Of a DNA stretch of 64,000 nt, positions 19,038-27,128 are shown one piece after another. Under the pieces are notes generated by a model that was not told where the DNA came from, made no database searches, and saw only the letters and a list, made by a program, of their open reading frames with translations. The number at the start of each line of letters is the position of its first letter. The stretch's first letter is position 1. The DNA comes from Bradyrhizobium canariense (GTDB lineage: Bacteria > Pseudomonadota > Alphaproteobacteria > Rhizobiales > Xanthobacteraceae). The stretch covers positions 1 to 64,000 of the forward strand of contig NZ_VSST01000002.1 of NCBI RefSeq assembly GCF_019402665.1, read 5' to 3'. The position numbers were made by a program, and so were the translations under genes.

Positions 19038-19261
19038 CCGTGCCTGAGCTTCGGCGCCCGCCGCGATGTCTCGCGTGCGCCGATTTCGGGACTGCGGAGG
19101 TGATTCACGTTTATTTCCCTGAGGGGATCGTCCTGCAAAGCAGGCGGCGGAGCGGTTTGGTAACCCGAATTGGACCGGAAATCAAAGCCTTGCGCAGCAT
19201 GGCACGAGGTGGCGTTCGGCCTCATCGTTTTGACTTTGCCCGATGCGGGGACCGTCGGGGT

Positions 19262-20314
19262 TCAGATCAAGCCGCGCAGCACTTCAATAAGCCGGGCACA
19301 CTCGGCCTCCGTTCCGACCGTGATGCGCAGGAAGTTCTCGATGCGTGGCTTGCCGAAATGCCGGACCAGAACGCCACGCTGACGAAGCGCGGCCGCGAGA
19401 TCTGCTCCGCTCCGGCTTCGATGGCGCGCGAAGACGAAGTTGGCGAGCGACGGCAACACCTCGAAGCCGAGTTGGCTGAGATCGCGGGCCAAGGTTTCGC
19501 GGCTTGCGATGATACGGGCACGGGTGTCTCTGAACCAGCCGTCGTCCTCGATCGCGGCGACGGCGCCGGCGATTGCGAGGCAGTCGACGGGATAGGAGTT
19601 GAAGCTGTCCTTCACCCGTTCCAGCGCTTCGATCAGCGGTCGTTGGCCGATGGCAAAACCAACCCGCAGGCCAGCGAGCGAGCGCGACTTCGAGAAGGTC
19701 TGGATGACCAGCAGATTGTCGTGGCGTGCAACCAGTGGCACGGCGCTCTCGGCGCCGAAATCGACATAGGCCTCGTCCACCACCACCAGCCGGTCCGGCT
19801 GTTCGGTGAGCAGCGATGCGATTGCGTCGCGCTCAAGGGCGATGCCGGTAGGAGCGTTCGGATTGCACAGGAGGATGGCACTCGATGGTCGCCTGTAGTC
19901 GGAGATATCGATCCTCATCGCAGCATCGAGCGGCACCTCGTCATGCGTTATTCCATAGAGGCCGCAATAGACGGGGTAGAAGCTGTAGGTGACGTCGGGA
20001 AACAGAAGCGGTGGTTCGTGCTTCAGAAGCGCCTGGAAGGTGTGGGCCAGAACCTCGTCGGAGCCGTTGCCGACAAACACTTGCTCGGGCGCCACATCGC
20101 AATGGGCCGCGATCGCCTCGCGCAGGCGCGTCGCGCGGGGATCAGGATAAAGGCGCAGCCGCTCCGCGGCCGATGCGATCGCCGCCAGCACGCGCAGCGA
20201 GGGCGGGTAGGGATTCTCGTTGGTATTGAGCTTAACGATGCCGTCCTGCTTGGGCTGCTCGCCGGGGACGTAGGGCGAAAGCGTGTGGACGACCGGACTC
20301 CAGAAACGGCTCAT
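19262..20314 (-). CDS. hisC: Histidinol-phosphate aminotransferase (HisC-like)
   Basis: A 350-aa class I/II PLP aminotransferase. It has [10 protein letters not shown] near the N terminus, the NPNAPTG motif, DEAYVDF, and the PLP-lysine motif [16 protein letters not shown]. It would convert imidazole-acetol phosphate and glutamate to histidinol phosphate; many paralogues also act on aromatic amino acids. The ATG at 20314 begins MSRFWSPVV, a normal family N terminus. It stands alone, not in a his operon, so the exact substrate is less certain than the fold. Confidence 0.88.
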   Translation of the reverse strand: MSRFWSPVVHTLSPYVPGEQPKQDGIVKLNTNENPYPPSLRVLAAIASAAERLRLYPDPRATRLREAIAAHCDVAPEQVFVGNGSDEVLAHTFQALLKHEPPLLFPDVTYSFYPVYCGLYGITHDEVPLDAAMRIDISDYRRPSSAILLCNPNAPTGIALERDAIASLLTEQPDRLVVVDEAYVDFGAESAVPLVARHDNLLVIQTFSKSRSLAGLRVGFAIGQRPLIEALERVKDSFNSYPVDCLAIAGAVAAIEDDGWFRDTRARIIASRETLARDLSQLGFEVLPSLANFVFARHRSRSGADLAAALRQRGVLVRHFGKPRIENFLRITVGTEAECARLIEVLRGLI

Positions 20315-20535
20315 GATCTCCAATCCGAATGTGATCGGGCACAGTAGGGTATACGGGAGCTCCGCGGAAGTGCGCCTGCATTCAGCAATCCCAGGCAAAT
20401 CTGCACGAGGCTTACTGCCGGAGACGTTCCCAAGCGCGCCCCCTATGCTAGGGTCATCGCACCACCGCCCAGAATGAAAACAAGAACGAAGGCTGACGCG
20501 CCCCAGGCGCGGAACGGCCGAAAAGAGAGGAACAT

Positions 20536-22014
20536 ATGCCGGGTGCAGCCCTTCCCACCGCTCCCTCGATTCCGACCGCGCCAGTGACCTCAGCCGTTCT
20601 CGACCGCTTGCGGGCCATCGTCGGCGACAAAGGCCTGATCCTGGACGAGCAGGACAAGCTGCCCTTCGTGACCGACTGGCGCGGCGAGTTGGCGGGGCAG
20701 GCGGCGGCGGTCGTGCGTCCGGCCAGCACCACGGAAGTCTCCGCTGTCGTCAAGCTCTGTTACGACAACGGCATTGCCATCGTTCCGCAAGGTGGCAACA
20801 CCGGCCTGATGGGCGGCGCTACGCCGTGGCCCATGCACCGCGGCATCGTGCTGTCGCTCGGTCGCATGAACCAGGTGTTGAATATCGATCCCGTCGGCTA
20901 TGCCATGACCGTGGAGGCAGGCTGCATCCTCGAGACGCTTCAGGACACAGCCGCGCGCCACGACCGCCTCTTTCCGCTCAGCCTCGGTGCTCAGGGCTCG
21001 TGCATGATCGGAGGTAATCTGTCCACCAATGCCGGCGGCGTGCAGGTGCTGCGTTATGGCAATGCGCGAAATCTGGTGTTGGGTCTCGAGGTCGTGCTGG
21101 CTAACGGCGATGTCTGGGACGGCCTGCGTGCGCTCAAGAAGGACAACACCGGCTATGACCTCAAGCATCTGTTCATGGGCGCCGAAGGGACGCTCGGCAT
21201 CATCACCAAGGCGGTGCTGAAACTCTGGCCGGCGCCGAAAGACGTGTGCACGGCATGGCTCGCGATTCGCGATCCCAAGTCTGCTATCGACCTTCTGTCG
21301 GAGGCGCATGCTGCTTCCGATGACAATGTCGGCTCCTGTGAGCTCATCAGCCGTGCGTGCACCGACATGGTGCTGCGGCACATTCCCGGCACCCAGGATC
21401 CTCTCAAGGCTGAGACCGAATGGTATCTCCTTCTCGAATGGTCGTCGGCCCGGCCACGGCAGGACGGTGGCACGGGCATGTCGGACAGGATGGAGCAGTT
21501 CCTGGCCGACCAGCTCGAGGCGGGCCGGGTGCTGGATGCGGTGATCGCGCAAACCGAAACGCAGTCGCGCAACATGTGGCGAATTCGCGAGAGCGTGGCC
21601 GAGGCATCGCGCACCGAAGGTCCGGGCTTGAGCTACGACGTCTCGGTCGCGGTCTCAAGGATTCCCGAGTTTATCGACAGCGGTCTCGAGGCCGTGCTCG
21701 CAATCCTGCCGCCGATCCGCCCCTATCCGCTCGGCCATATCGGAGACGGCAATGTGCACTTCTCCTTCATGGGTCCGAAGGGCATGGACCGCGATACGCT
21801 GTCCCAGTATTCCGCAGCAATCACACGGGCCGTCAACGACCTCGTTACCTCCATGGGCGGCTCGATCTCGGCGGAACATGGCATCGGCATCGAGAAGCTC
21901 GACGAGCTCCAGCACTATCGCTCCCGGATCGAGCTCGACATCATGCGCACGATCAAGCGGGCGCTCGATCCCAAGAACATCATGAATCCGGGCAAGGTGC
22001 TTCGTCTCGGTTGA
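20536..22014 (+). CDS. FAD-linked D-2-hydroxyacid dehydrogenase (GlcD/D2HGDH family)
   Basis: A 492-aa VAO-type flavoprotein. The N-terminal FAD domain has [12 protein letters not shown] and [10 protein letters not shown]; the C-terminal FAD-oxidase domain has [11 protein letters not shown] and ends in the conserved [11 protein letters not shown] and [10 protein letters not shown]. The family oxidises D-lactate, D-2-hydroxyglutarate or related acids and passes electrons to ETF or quinone. GAGAGGAAC just before the ATG supports the start. It is 260 bp ahead of a hydroxyacyl-CoA dehydrogenase gene; the exact substrate is not resolved. Confidence 0.9.
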   Translation: MPGAALPTAPSIPTAPVTSAVLDRLRAIVGDKGLILDEQDKLPFVTDWRGELAGQAAAVVRPASTTEVSAVVKLCYDNGIAIVPQGGNTGLMGGATPWPMHRGIVLSLGRMNQVLNIDPVGYAMTVEAGCILETLQDTAARHDRLFPLSLGAQGSCMIGGNLSTNAGGVQVLRYGNARNLVLGLEVVLANGDVWDGLRALKKDNTGYDLKHLFMGAEGTLGIITKAVLKLWPAPKDVCTAWLAIRDPKSAIDLLSEAHAASDDNVGSCELISRACTDMVLRHIPGTQDPLKAETEWYLLLEWSSARPRQDGGTGMSDRMEQFLADQLEAGRVLDAVIAQTETQSRNMWRIRESVAEASRTEGPGLSYDVSVAVSRIPEFIDSGLEAVLAILPPIRPYPLGHIGDGNVHFSFMGPKGMDRDTLSQYSAAITRAVNDLVTSMGGSISAEHGIGIEKLDELQHYRSRIELDIMRTIKRALDPKNIMNPGKVLRLG

Positions 22015-22274
22015 GGCGCGTCCACCTCGAGCCCGGTGCTCCCCGCACCCTCGCGCCCTCCGGGGACGGGATGCCGCAGATCGGCCGGGCCAAACGGGCC
22101 GGGGCACCAAATCACGCCGTTTCGCGACCGAAAGGCGGCTTTATTCCCGCCTTGGATGCTTTAATGAAGGGACAAGATCAGGTCGCACCCGCCCGGGGGC
22201 GGTGCTAGACCCTGATGCAGGAACAATGGGGCGGGGCCGGTAGGGCACGTCCGTAAGGATAAAGGATTGAGGCA

Positions 22275-23126
22275 ATGATCCAAACCGTTGGCATCATCGG
22301 GGCAGGGACCATGGGGAACGGCATCGCGCAGATTTGTGCCGCGGCCGGGCTTTCGGTCGTGATGGTCGATATTTCCGATGCGGCGGTGAACCGCGGTATT
22401 TCGACGGTCGGCGGCAGCCTCGAGCGCCTGGTCAAGAAGGAGAAGATGTCGGCGGGCGATCGCGACGCCACGCTCAAGCGCATCACCGGCACCACCGATC
22501 GCGCCAAGCTCGTCGATTGCGATCTCGTCATCGAGGCCGCGACCGAGAACGAGGAACTCAAGGTCAAGATCCTGAAGGATCTCTGTGCGACGCTGTCGCC
22601 GCGCACGCTGCTCGCCACGAACACCTCGTCGATCTCGATCACGAAGCTCGCCGCCGCGACCGACCGCCCGGACCGCTTCATCGGCATGCACTTCTTCAAT
22701 CCGGTTCCGGTCATGGCGCTGCTGGAGCTCATCCGCGGCTTGCAGACTTCCGACGACACCCACGCCAAGGCGCTCGATTTCGCCAAGCGCGTCGGCAAGG
22801 TGGCGATCACGGCCAAGAACAGCCCGGGCTTTGCCGTCAACCGCATCCTGTGCCCGATGATCAACGAGGCGATCTTCGCGCTGCAGGAGGGGATTGCGAC
22901 GGCGGAAGAGATCGATGCCGGCATGAAGCTCGGCTGCAACCATCCGATCGGGCCGCTGGCGCTCGCCGATCTCGTCGGGCTCGACACCATGTTGTCGGTG
23001 ATGGAGGTCTTTTATAAAGGCTTCAACGACCCCAAATACCGTCCAGCTCCCCTGCTCAAGGAAATGGTCGACGCCGGCCATCTCGGCCGCAAGACGGGGC
23101 AGGGCTTTTACACCTACGGCGCCTGA
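22275..23126 (+). CDS. 3-hydroxybutyryl-CoA dehydrogenase
   Basis: A 283-aa enzyme with the NAD-binding motif [13 protein letters not shown], catalytic His-Glu context in [11 protein letters not shown], and the C-terminal [20 protein letters not shown] typical of HbdA/PaaH. It interconverts acetoacetyl-CoA and 3-hydroxybutyryl-CoA in fatty acid or polyhydroxybutyrate metabolism. Length and motifs are full and undisturbed. Confidence 0.95.
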   Translation: MIQTVGIIGAGTMGNGIAQICAAAGLSVVMVDISDAAVNRGISTVGGSLERLVKKEKMSAGDRDATLKRITGTTDRAKLVDCDLVIEAATENEELKVKILKDLCATLSPRTLLATNTSSISITKLAAATDRPDRFIGMHFFNPVPVMALLELIRGLQTSDDTHAKALDFAKRVGKVAITAKNSPGFAVNRILCPMINEAIFALQEGIATAEEIDAGMKLGCNHPIGPLALADLVGLDTMLSVMEVFYKGFNDPKYRPAPLLKEMVDAGHLGRKTGQGFYTYGA

Positions 23127-23263
23127 CAATGGCGCAGGCGGCGGGCGTTGAGTGCTCGCCGCCGGCCCCCGCGATTTGCGCTGCGACAAAGACGCCGCGC
23201 GCAATCGGCCTGACAATGTCGAACGGGCGTCCTGCGGGAACAACGGAACGGATAACAAGGGAC

Positions 23264-23728
23264 ATGTCGGATCGACTGAAGGCCGAGCGCGAGGCTGCGG
23301 CCGCGCGGCGGAATTTGCTGACCCAGGACGCGATCGAGCGCACGGGGATCACCGAAGAGATGATCGGGGAACTCGTGACCCGTTTCTATGGCCGCGTCCG
23401 CGAGGATGCGCTGCTGGGGCCGGTGTTCGCGATCGTGCAGAATTGGGACGAGCATCTGGCCAAGCTCCGGGATTTCTGGTCGTCGGTCGTGCTGATGAGC
23501 GGCCGCTACCATGGTTCGCCGATGCGGGCGCATATGCCACTGAACCTGGTCGGGGATCATTTCGACCGCTGGCTCGATTTGTTTGAACAGACCGCGCGCG
23601 AGGTCTGCCCGCCGCAGGCAGCCGCGCTGTTCATCGACAGGGCGCGCCGCATCGCCGACAGTTTCGAGATGGCGTCGGCGACCTTGGCCGGACGCATCGC
23701 TGCGCCGCGTCACGTGCTCCGCTCCTAG
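23264..23728 (+). CDS. Group III truncated haemoglobin
   Basis: A 154-aa product; its core RFYGRVREDALLGPVF and DFWSSVVLMSGRYHGSPMRA carries the group III truncated globin signature, with the proximal His expected in the MRAHMPL/RYHG region. Such proteins bind O2 or NO and are common in rhizobia and methylotrophs. The ATG at 23264 starts the globin cleanly; an upstream in-frame extension is unlikely. It is transcribed in the same direction as the preceding dehydrogenase, 137 bp away. Confidence 0.88.
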   Translation: MSDRLKAEREAAAARRNLLTQDAIERTGITEEMIGELVTRFYGRVREDALLGPVFAIVQNWDEHLAKLRDFWSSVVLMSGRYHGSPMRAHMPLNLVGDHFDRWLDLFEQTAREVCPPQAAALFIDRARRIADSFEMASATLAGRIAAPRHVLRS

Positions 23729-23992
23729 AATACAGAATGCCTGCCTGAGAAATGCGCGGCCGCATTGATGGCGCTACGATCGCGCCGAGCGTCGGCGCAT
23801 TGCACCAATACCGGCAGCATTGATCTGATCTGCAAAATCATCATGCCGGTCGCGTAGCGTGACGTTGCAATTAGAAAAATGCGCGCAAATGCGCGTGTTC
23901 GCGTTCAATCAGTGCGAGCATAACCGTGTGATGCACTGCGGGAAAAAATCTTTGCCTTTTTTTCGGCAGAGTTCCAGCGCCTGCTTGTGAAC

Positions 23993-24646
23993 ATGTCGAG
24001 TGCATCGTTCAACCCATCCTCTTCATCCTCCGACAACACAGCGGAATCCGAAGCTGACGCTTGCACGGAGCAAACCCGGCGGGCACTCTTGAAGAGTGCG
24101 CTGGCCACCACGGCGTGCTTCGCCTGTTCCACGCAGGTCCACGCGGGCGAGGATGCGCCCGGCTCCGACGAGCGGCCTCAGAAGGGCGATCTGCTCGTGT
24201 TCGCCGAAGGCGATCAGGAGGGAAAGCCCGTCACCGCGGCCGCTCTGTCGGCCGGCGGACCGCCGGTGCATGCCTGGCCGAAAGATCCAAAGACATCGGT
24301 CGTGCGCAGCGCCTCGCGCCTCAACGAGATCTTGATCATCCGCCTCGACCCCGCCGAGCTCGACGAGCAGACAAAAGCGCGCGCCGTCGACGGCATCCTC
24401 GCCTATTCGGCAATCTGCTCGCATGCCGGCTGTCCTGTCACGGCGTGGGTGAAGAGCGATGTCGGCGACAAGGAAGTGCTCAAATGCATGTGCCACAACT
24501 CCGAATACGATCCTCGCGCGGGCGCGCAGGTCGTGTTCGGGCCGGCGCCGCGACGGCTCGCTGCGCTGCCGCTGGCGCTGGCTGACGGCTCGCTCAGCGT
24601 CGCCGGAAACTTCGTCGGAAAGGTAGGTGGCGCGCAGCCGGGATGA
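23993..24646 (+). CDS. Periplasmic Rieske [2Fe-2S] protein upstream of a PQQ dehydrogenase
   Basis: A 217-aa protein with an intact Rieske site: CSHAGC (Cys142, His144, Cys147) and CMCHNS (Cys165, Cys167, His168). These give two Cys and two His ligands plus a disulfide pair, as in bc1-type and arsenite-oxidase Rieske proteins. Near the N terminus is a twin-arginine-like TRRALLKSALATTACFAC, suggesting folded export to the periplasm. A GTG six bases upstream is an alternative start. The next gene, 116 bp on, is a PQQ dehydrogenase with no cytochrome beside it, so this Rieske protein is a candidate electron acceptor (inference). Confidence 0.82.
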   Translation: MSSASFNPSSSSSDNTAESEADACTEQTRRALLKSALATTACFACSTQVHAGEDAPGSDERPQKGDLLVFAEGDQEGKPVTAAALSAGGPPVHAWPKDPKTSVVRSASRLNEILIIRLDPAELDEQTKARAVDGILAYSAICSHAGCPVTAWVKSDVGDKEVLKCMCHNSEYDPRAGAQVVFGPAPRRLAALPLALADGSLSVAGNFVGKVGGAQPG

Positions 24647-24715
24647 TGGGCGTGCGGGTTGTGCCCGCGTCATGAGAGACCGCATCCGCCGATGGGTGGA
24701 CGACGGGACGAACGA

Positions 24716-24741
24716 CAAGAATTCAAAACAAGAATTCAAAA
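24716..24741 (+). repeat. 13-bp perfect tandem duplication in the PQQ-dehydrogenase leader
   Basis: CAAGAATTCAAAA occurs twice head to tail immediately upstream of the ribosome-binding site of the PQQ dehydrogenase gene at 24763. It is AT-rich in a GC-rich setting and may influence translation initiation or simply be a recent slippage event. Confidence 0.75.
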
Positions 24742-24762
24742 CGGATGAAAAAGGGGAACGCC

Positions 24763-26502
24763 ATGACCAGGAAGCAGTGGTTACTGTCCGGCTTCGTCAC
24801 CTTCACGTGTCTTGCATCGACTCTTGCCTCGACCGCCGCCGTATCAGGCCCGATCGAGAACTACGCGCCGGTCACCGCGCAGCGGTTGGAAAACCCGGAG
24901 CCCGCCAATTGGATGCTCTACCGGCGGACCTATGACGGGCAGGGCTACAGCCCGCTCGACCAGATCAACACCTCGAATGTAAAGAACCTCACCCCGGTCT
25001 GGACCTTCGCGACCGGCGTGGTCGAAGGTCACGAGGCGCCGCCGATCGTCAACAACGGCGTGATGTTCGTTGCGACCCCGATGGGGCAGGTGATCGCGCT
25101 GAACGCCAAAACGGGCGACGAATATTGGCGCTACAAGCGGCAGCTTCCCGACGACCTATTCCAGTTGCATCCGACCAGCCGCGGCGTCGGCCTATGGGAG
25201 GACAAGCTCTATCTCGCCACCACAGACGACCATGTCGTCGCGCTCGATGCCAAGACCGGCAAGGTGGTGTGGGACACCAAGGTGCAGGACTACAAGAAGG
25301 GCCAGTACATGACCCTGATGCCGCTGATCGTCGACGGCAAGGTCATCGTGGGCGGCTCCGGCGGCGAGTTCGGCGTGCGCGGCTATGTCGCCGCCTACGA
25401 TGCCAAGGACGGCAAGGAGCTGTGGCGGACCTATACCATCCCGGGCGAAGGCGAACCCGGCCACGACACCTGGCAGGGCGAGGACTGGAAGAACGGCGGC
25501 GGCTCGGCCTGGATGACCGGTAATTACGACAAGGACACCAAGACGATCTATTGGGGCGTCGGCAACGCCGCGCCGTGGCCCGGCGAGATGCATCCCGGCG
25601 ACAATCTCTATACCTCCTCGGTGCTCGCGCTCGATCCGAACACCGGCAAGATCAAGACCCATCACCAGTATCACCAGAACGATTCCTGGGACTGGGACGA
25701 AGTCGAAGCGCCGATGTTGATCGACCTGCAACGCGACGGCCGCAACATCAAGAGCCTGGTCCATCCGGGACGCGATGCGATCTTCTGGATACTCGAGCGC
25801 ACGCCGACCAAAATCAACTACGTCGCCGGCTGGCCGTTCGTCTCCACTGACGTCTGGAAGGGCATCGACGCCGAGAGCGGCAGGCCGATCGTCGATCCCG
25901 CGCACAAGCCCGTGGTCGGCAAGCGCGTGGAGTTCTGTCCATCGCTGTGGGGCGGCAAGGATTGGCCGTCGGCGGCCTACAGCCAGAAGACCGGCCTCGT
26001 CTACGTGCCCGCCAACGAGAATTTCTGCGGTGGGTTCACCGGCGAGAAGGTTCCGCTCAAGCCCGGCGAGCTCTGGCTCGGCACCAAGCCGGAGGACATC
26101 GGCCTGAAGACGAAGCCGGGTGCCGATCATTTCGGCGAGCTCCAGGCTTGGGATCCCGCCACGGGCAAGAAGGTGTGGCAGCACAACTTCCCCAAGTCGC
26201 AGCTGTTCGGATCGGTGACGGCGACCGCAGGCGATCTCGTCTTCGTGGGCGGTACCAACGACCGCAACTTCCGCGCCTTCAACGCCAAGAGTGGCGAGCT
26301 GCTCTGGGAGCAGAAGACCAACTCCGGCATCATGGGCATGCCGGTGTCCTATGAGATCGACGGCACGCAATACATCGCGATCCAGTCGGGATGGGGCGTG
26401 GATGCGCAGCGCATCCAGGATGCACTCGTGACCAACAACATCGGCATCGAAGCCAACGTGCCGCAGGGCGGCGTGATCTGGGTGTTCGCGCTGAAGAAGT
26501 AA
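24763..26502 (+). CDS. PQQ-dependent dehydrogenase, lanthanide-type, lacking the vicinal cysteine pair
   Basis: A 579-aa eight-bladed quinoprotein with a signal peptide and repeated W-motif blades (for example ALDAKTGKVVWDT). Metal and PQQ ligands are present: Glu202 in GGEFG, Asn268 in GVGNAA, catalytic Asp310 and the additional Asp312 (WDWDE) that marks lanthanide enzymes. Unusually, the adjacent Cys-Cys found in methanol and ethanol dehydrogenases is replaced by Gln134-Leu135 (FQLHPTSRG). The ATG at 24763 follows AAAGGGGAA at good spacing; an ATG 18 bp upstream is weaker. It probably oxidises an alcohol or aldehyde in the periplasm, with the upstream Rieske protein as possible partner. The substrate is unknown. 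Confidence 0.9.
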   Translation: MTRKQWLLSGFVTFTCLASTLASTAAVSGPIENYAPVTAQRLENPEPANWMLYRRTYDGQGYSPLDQINTSNVKNLTPVWTFATGVVEGHEAPPIVNNGVMFVATPMGQVIALNAKTGDEYWRYKRQLPDDLFQLHPTSRGVGLWEDKLYLATTDDHVVALDAKTGKVVWDTKVQDYKKGQYMTLMPLIVDGKVIVGGSGGEFGVRGYVAAYDAKDGKELWRTYTIPGEGEPGHDTWQGEDWKNGGGSAWMTGNYDKDTKTIYWGVGNAAPWPGEMHPGDNLYTSSVLALDPNTGKIKTHHQYHQNDSWDWDEVEAPMLIDLQRDGRNIKSLVHPGRDAIFWILERTPTKINYVAGWPFVSTDVWKGIDAESGRPIVDPAHKPVVGKRVEFCPSLWGGKDWPSAAYSQKTGLVYVPANENFCGGFTGEKVPLKPGELWLGTKPEDIGLKTKPGADHFGELQAWDPATGKKVWQHNFPKSQLFGSVTATAGDLVFVGGTNDRNFRAFNAKSGELLWEQKTNSGIMGMPVSYEIDGTQYIAIQSGWGVDAQRIQDALVTNNIGIEANVPQGGVIWVFALKK

Positions 26503-26543
26503 GCTCCGCTGGCGGATCGAAAGAAGCGGAGTGTCAGGGGGCA

Positions 26544-26576
26544 AATGCGGCGGACGGCAACGTCCGCCGCATTTTG
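26544..26576 (+). terminator. Intrinsic terminator after the PQQ dehydrogenase gene
   Basis: ATGCGGCGGACG (26546-26557) and CGTCCGCCGCAT (26562-26573) form a perfect 12-bp stem with a GCAA tetraloop, extended by flanking A-T pairs and followed by TTTT. It begins 42 bp after the stop at 26502. Confidence 0.9.
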
Positions 26577-26589
26577 CGTCGGCGTTGTC

Positions 26590-26740
26590 CCTTCTCCCCT
26601 TGCGGGAGAAGGTGGCGCGAAGCGCCGGATGAGGGGTTCTATCCGCGCATCACAATGTGCGAGACTCACGCAGGCATACCCCTCACCCAAGCGGGGTCGT
26701 GGCAACCGGCGTCGCTGCCCTCTCCCGCAAGGGGAGAAGG
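26590..26740. repeat. Dispersed intergenic palindromic repeat, copy 1
   Basis: The left arm CCTTCTCCCCTTGCGGGAGA and the right arm CTCTCCCGCAAGGGGAGAAGG are inverted. Between them lie GGTGGCGCGAAGCGCCGGAT, GAGGGGT and CCCCTCACCC. A second copy with the same left half is at 47716-47870. The gap 26503-26810 holds only this and the preceding terminator. Confidence 0.85.
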
Positions 26741-26810
26741 CATATCGCTGCGCTTCGGCGAAGAAGTAGATCCGACAATCACGGCGTCAAAACGCCGATG
26801 CGCGAGATCG

Positions 26811-27071
26811 CTACTTCCCCTCGCGCTCGACCTTGTCCTTTGCCTTCTGGTTCATCTCGCGAACCTTGGGATCGGGATTGTGCTGCCCGGTGGTCTGGCT
26901 GGTCGAGGGCGGCGTGGCATTGGCGTTGGGCAGAGAGTTCTGGTCCGGCGTGCTGGGGCGCGTCGCCGTTGTCGGCGGCGTGGCGTTGCTCTGGGCGTAT
27001 GCGCCTGCGGCAGTCAAAAGCAAGGCGCTCGACAGCAACGAGACTGCGAGCGCCTTTGAGATATGGGTCAT
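26811..27071 (-). CDS. Small secreted Pro/Thr/Asn-rich hypothetical protein
   Basis: An 86-aa product with a signal peptide (MTHISKALAVSLLSSALLLT, cleavage near AYAQS). The mature segment is low-complexity Thr/Pro/Asn/Ser and ends in a charged tail, VREMNQKAKDKVEREGK. The ATG at 27071 is preferred over a start nine codons upstream. It lies beside the molybdenum oxidoreductase genes with no known link. No family was recognised. Confidence 0.65.
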   Translation of the reverse strand: MTHISKALAVSLLSSALLLTAAGAYAQSNATPPTTATRPSTPDQNSLPNANATPPSTSQTTGQHNPDPKVREMNQKAKDKVEREGK

Positions 27072-27128
27072 CGATCTGCTCCTGTCAGATCGATGCAAAC
27101 GGCGCGAGGCCGCCTTGTGTTCCCGCCT

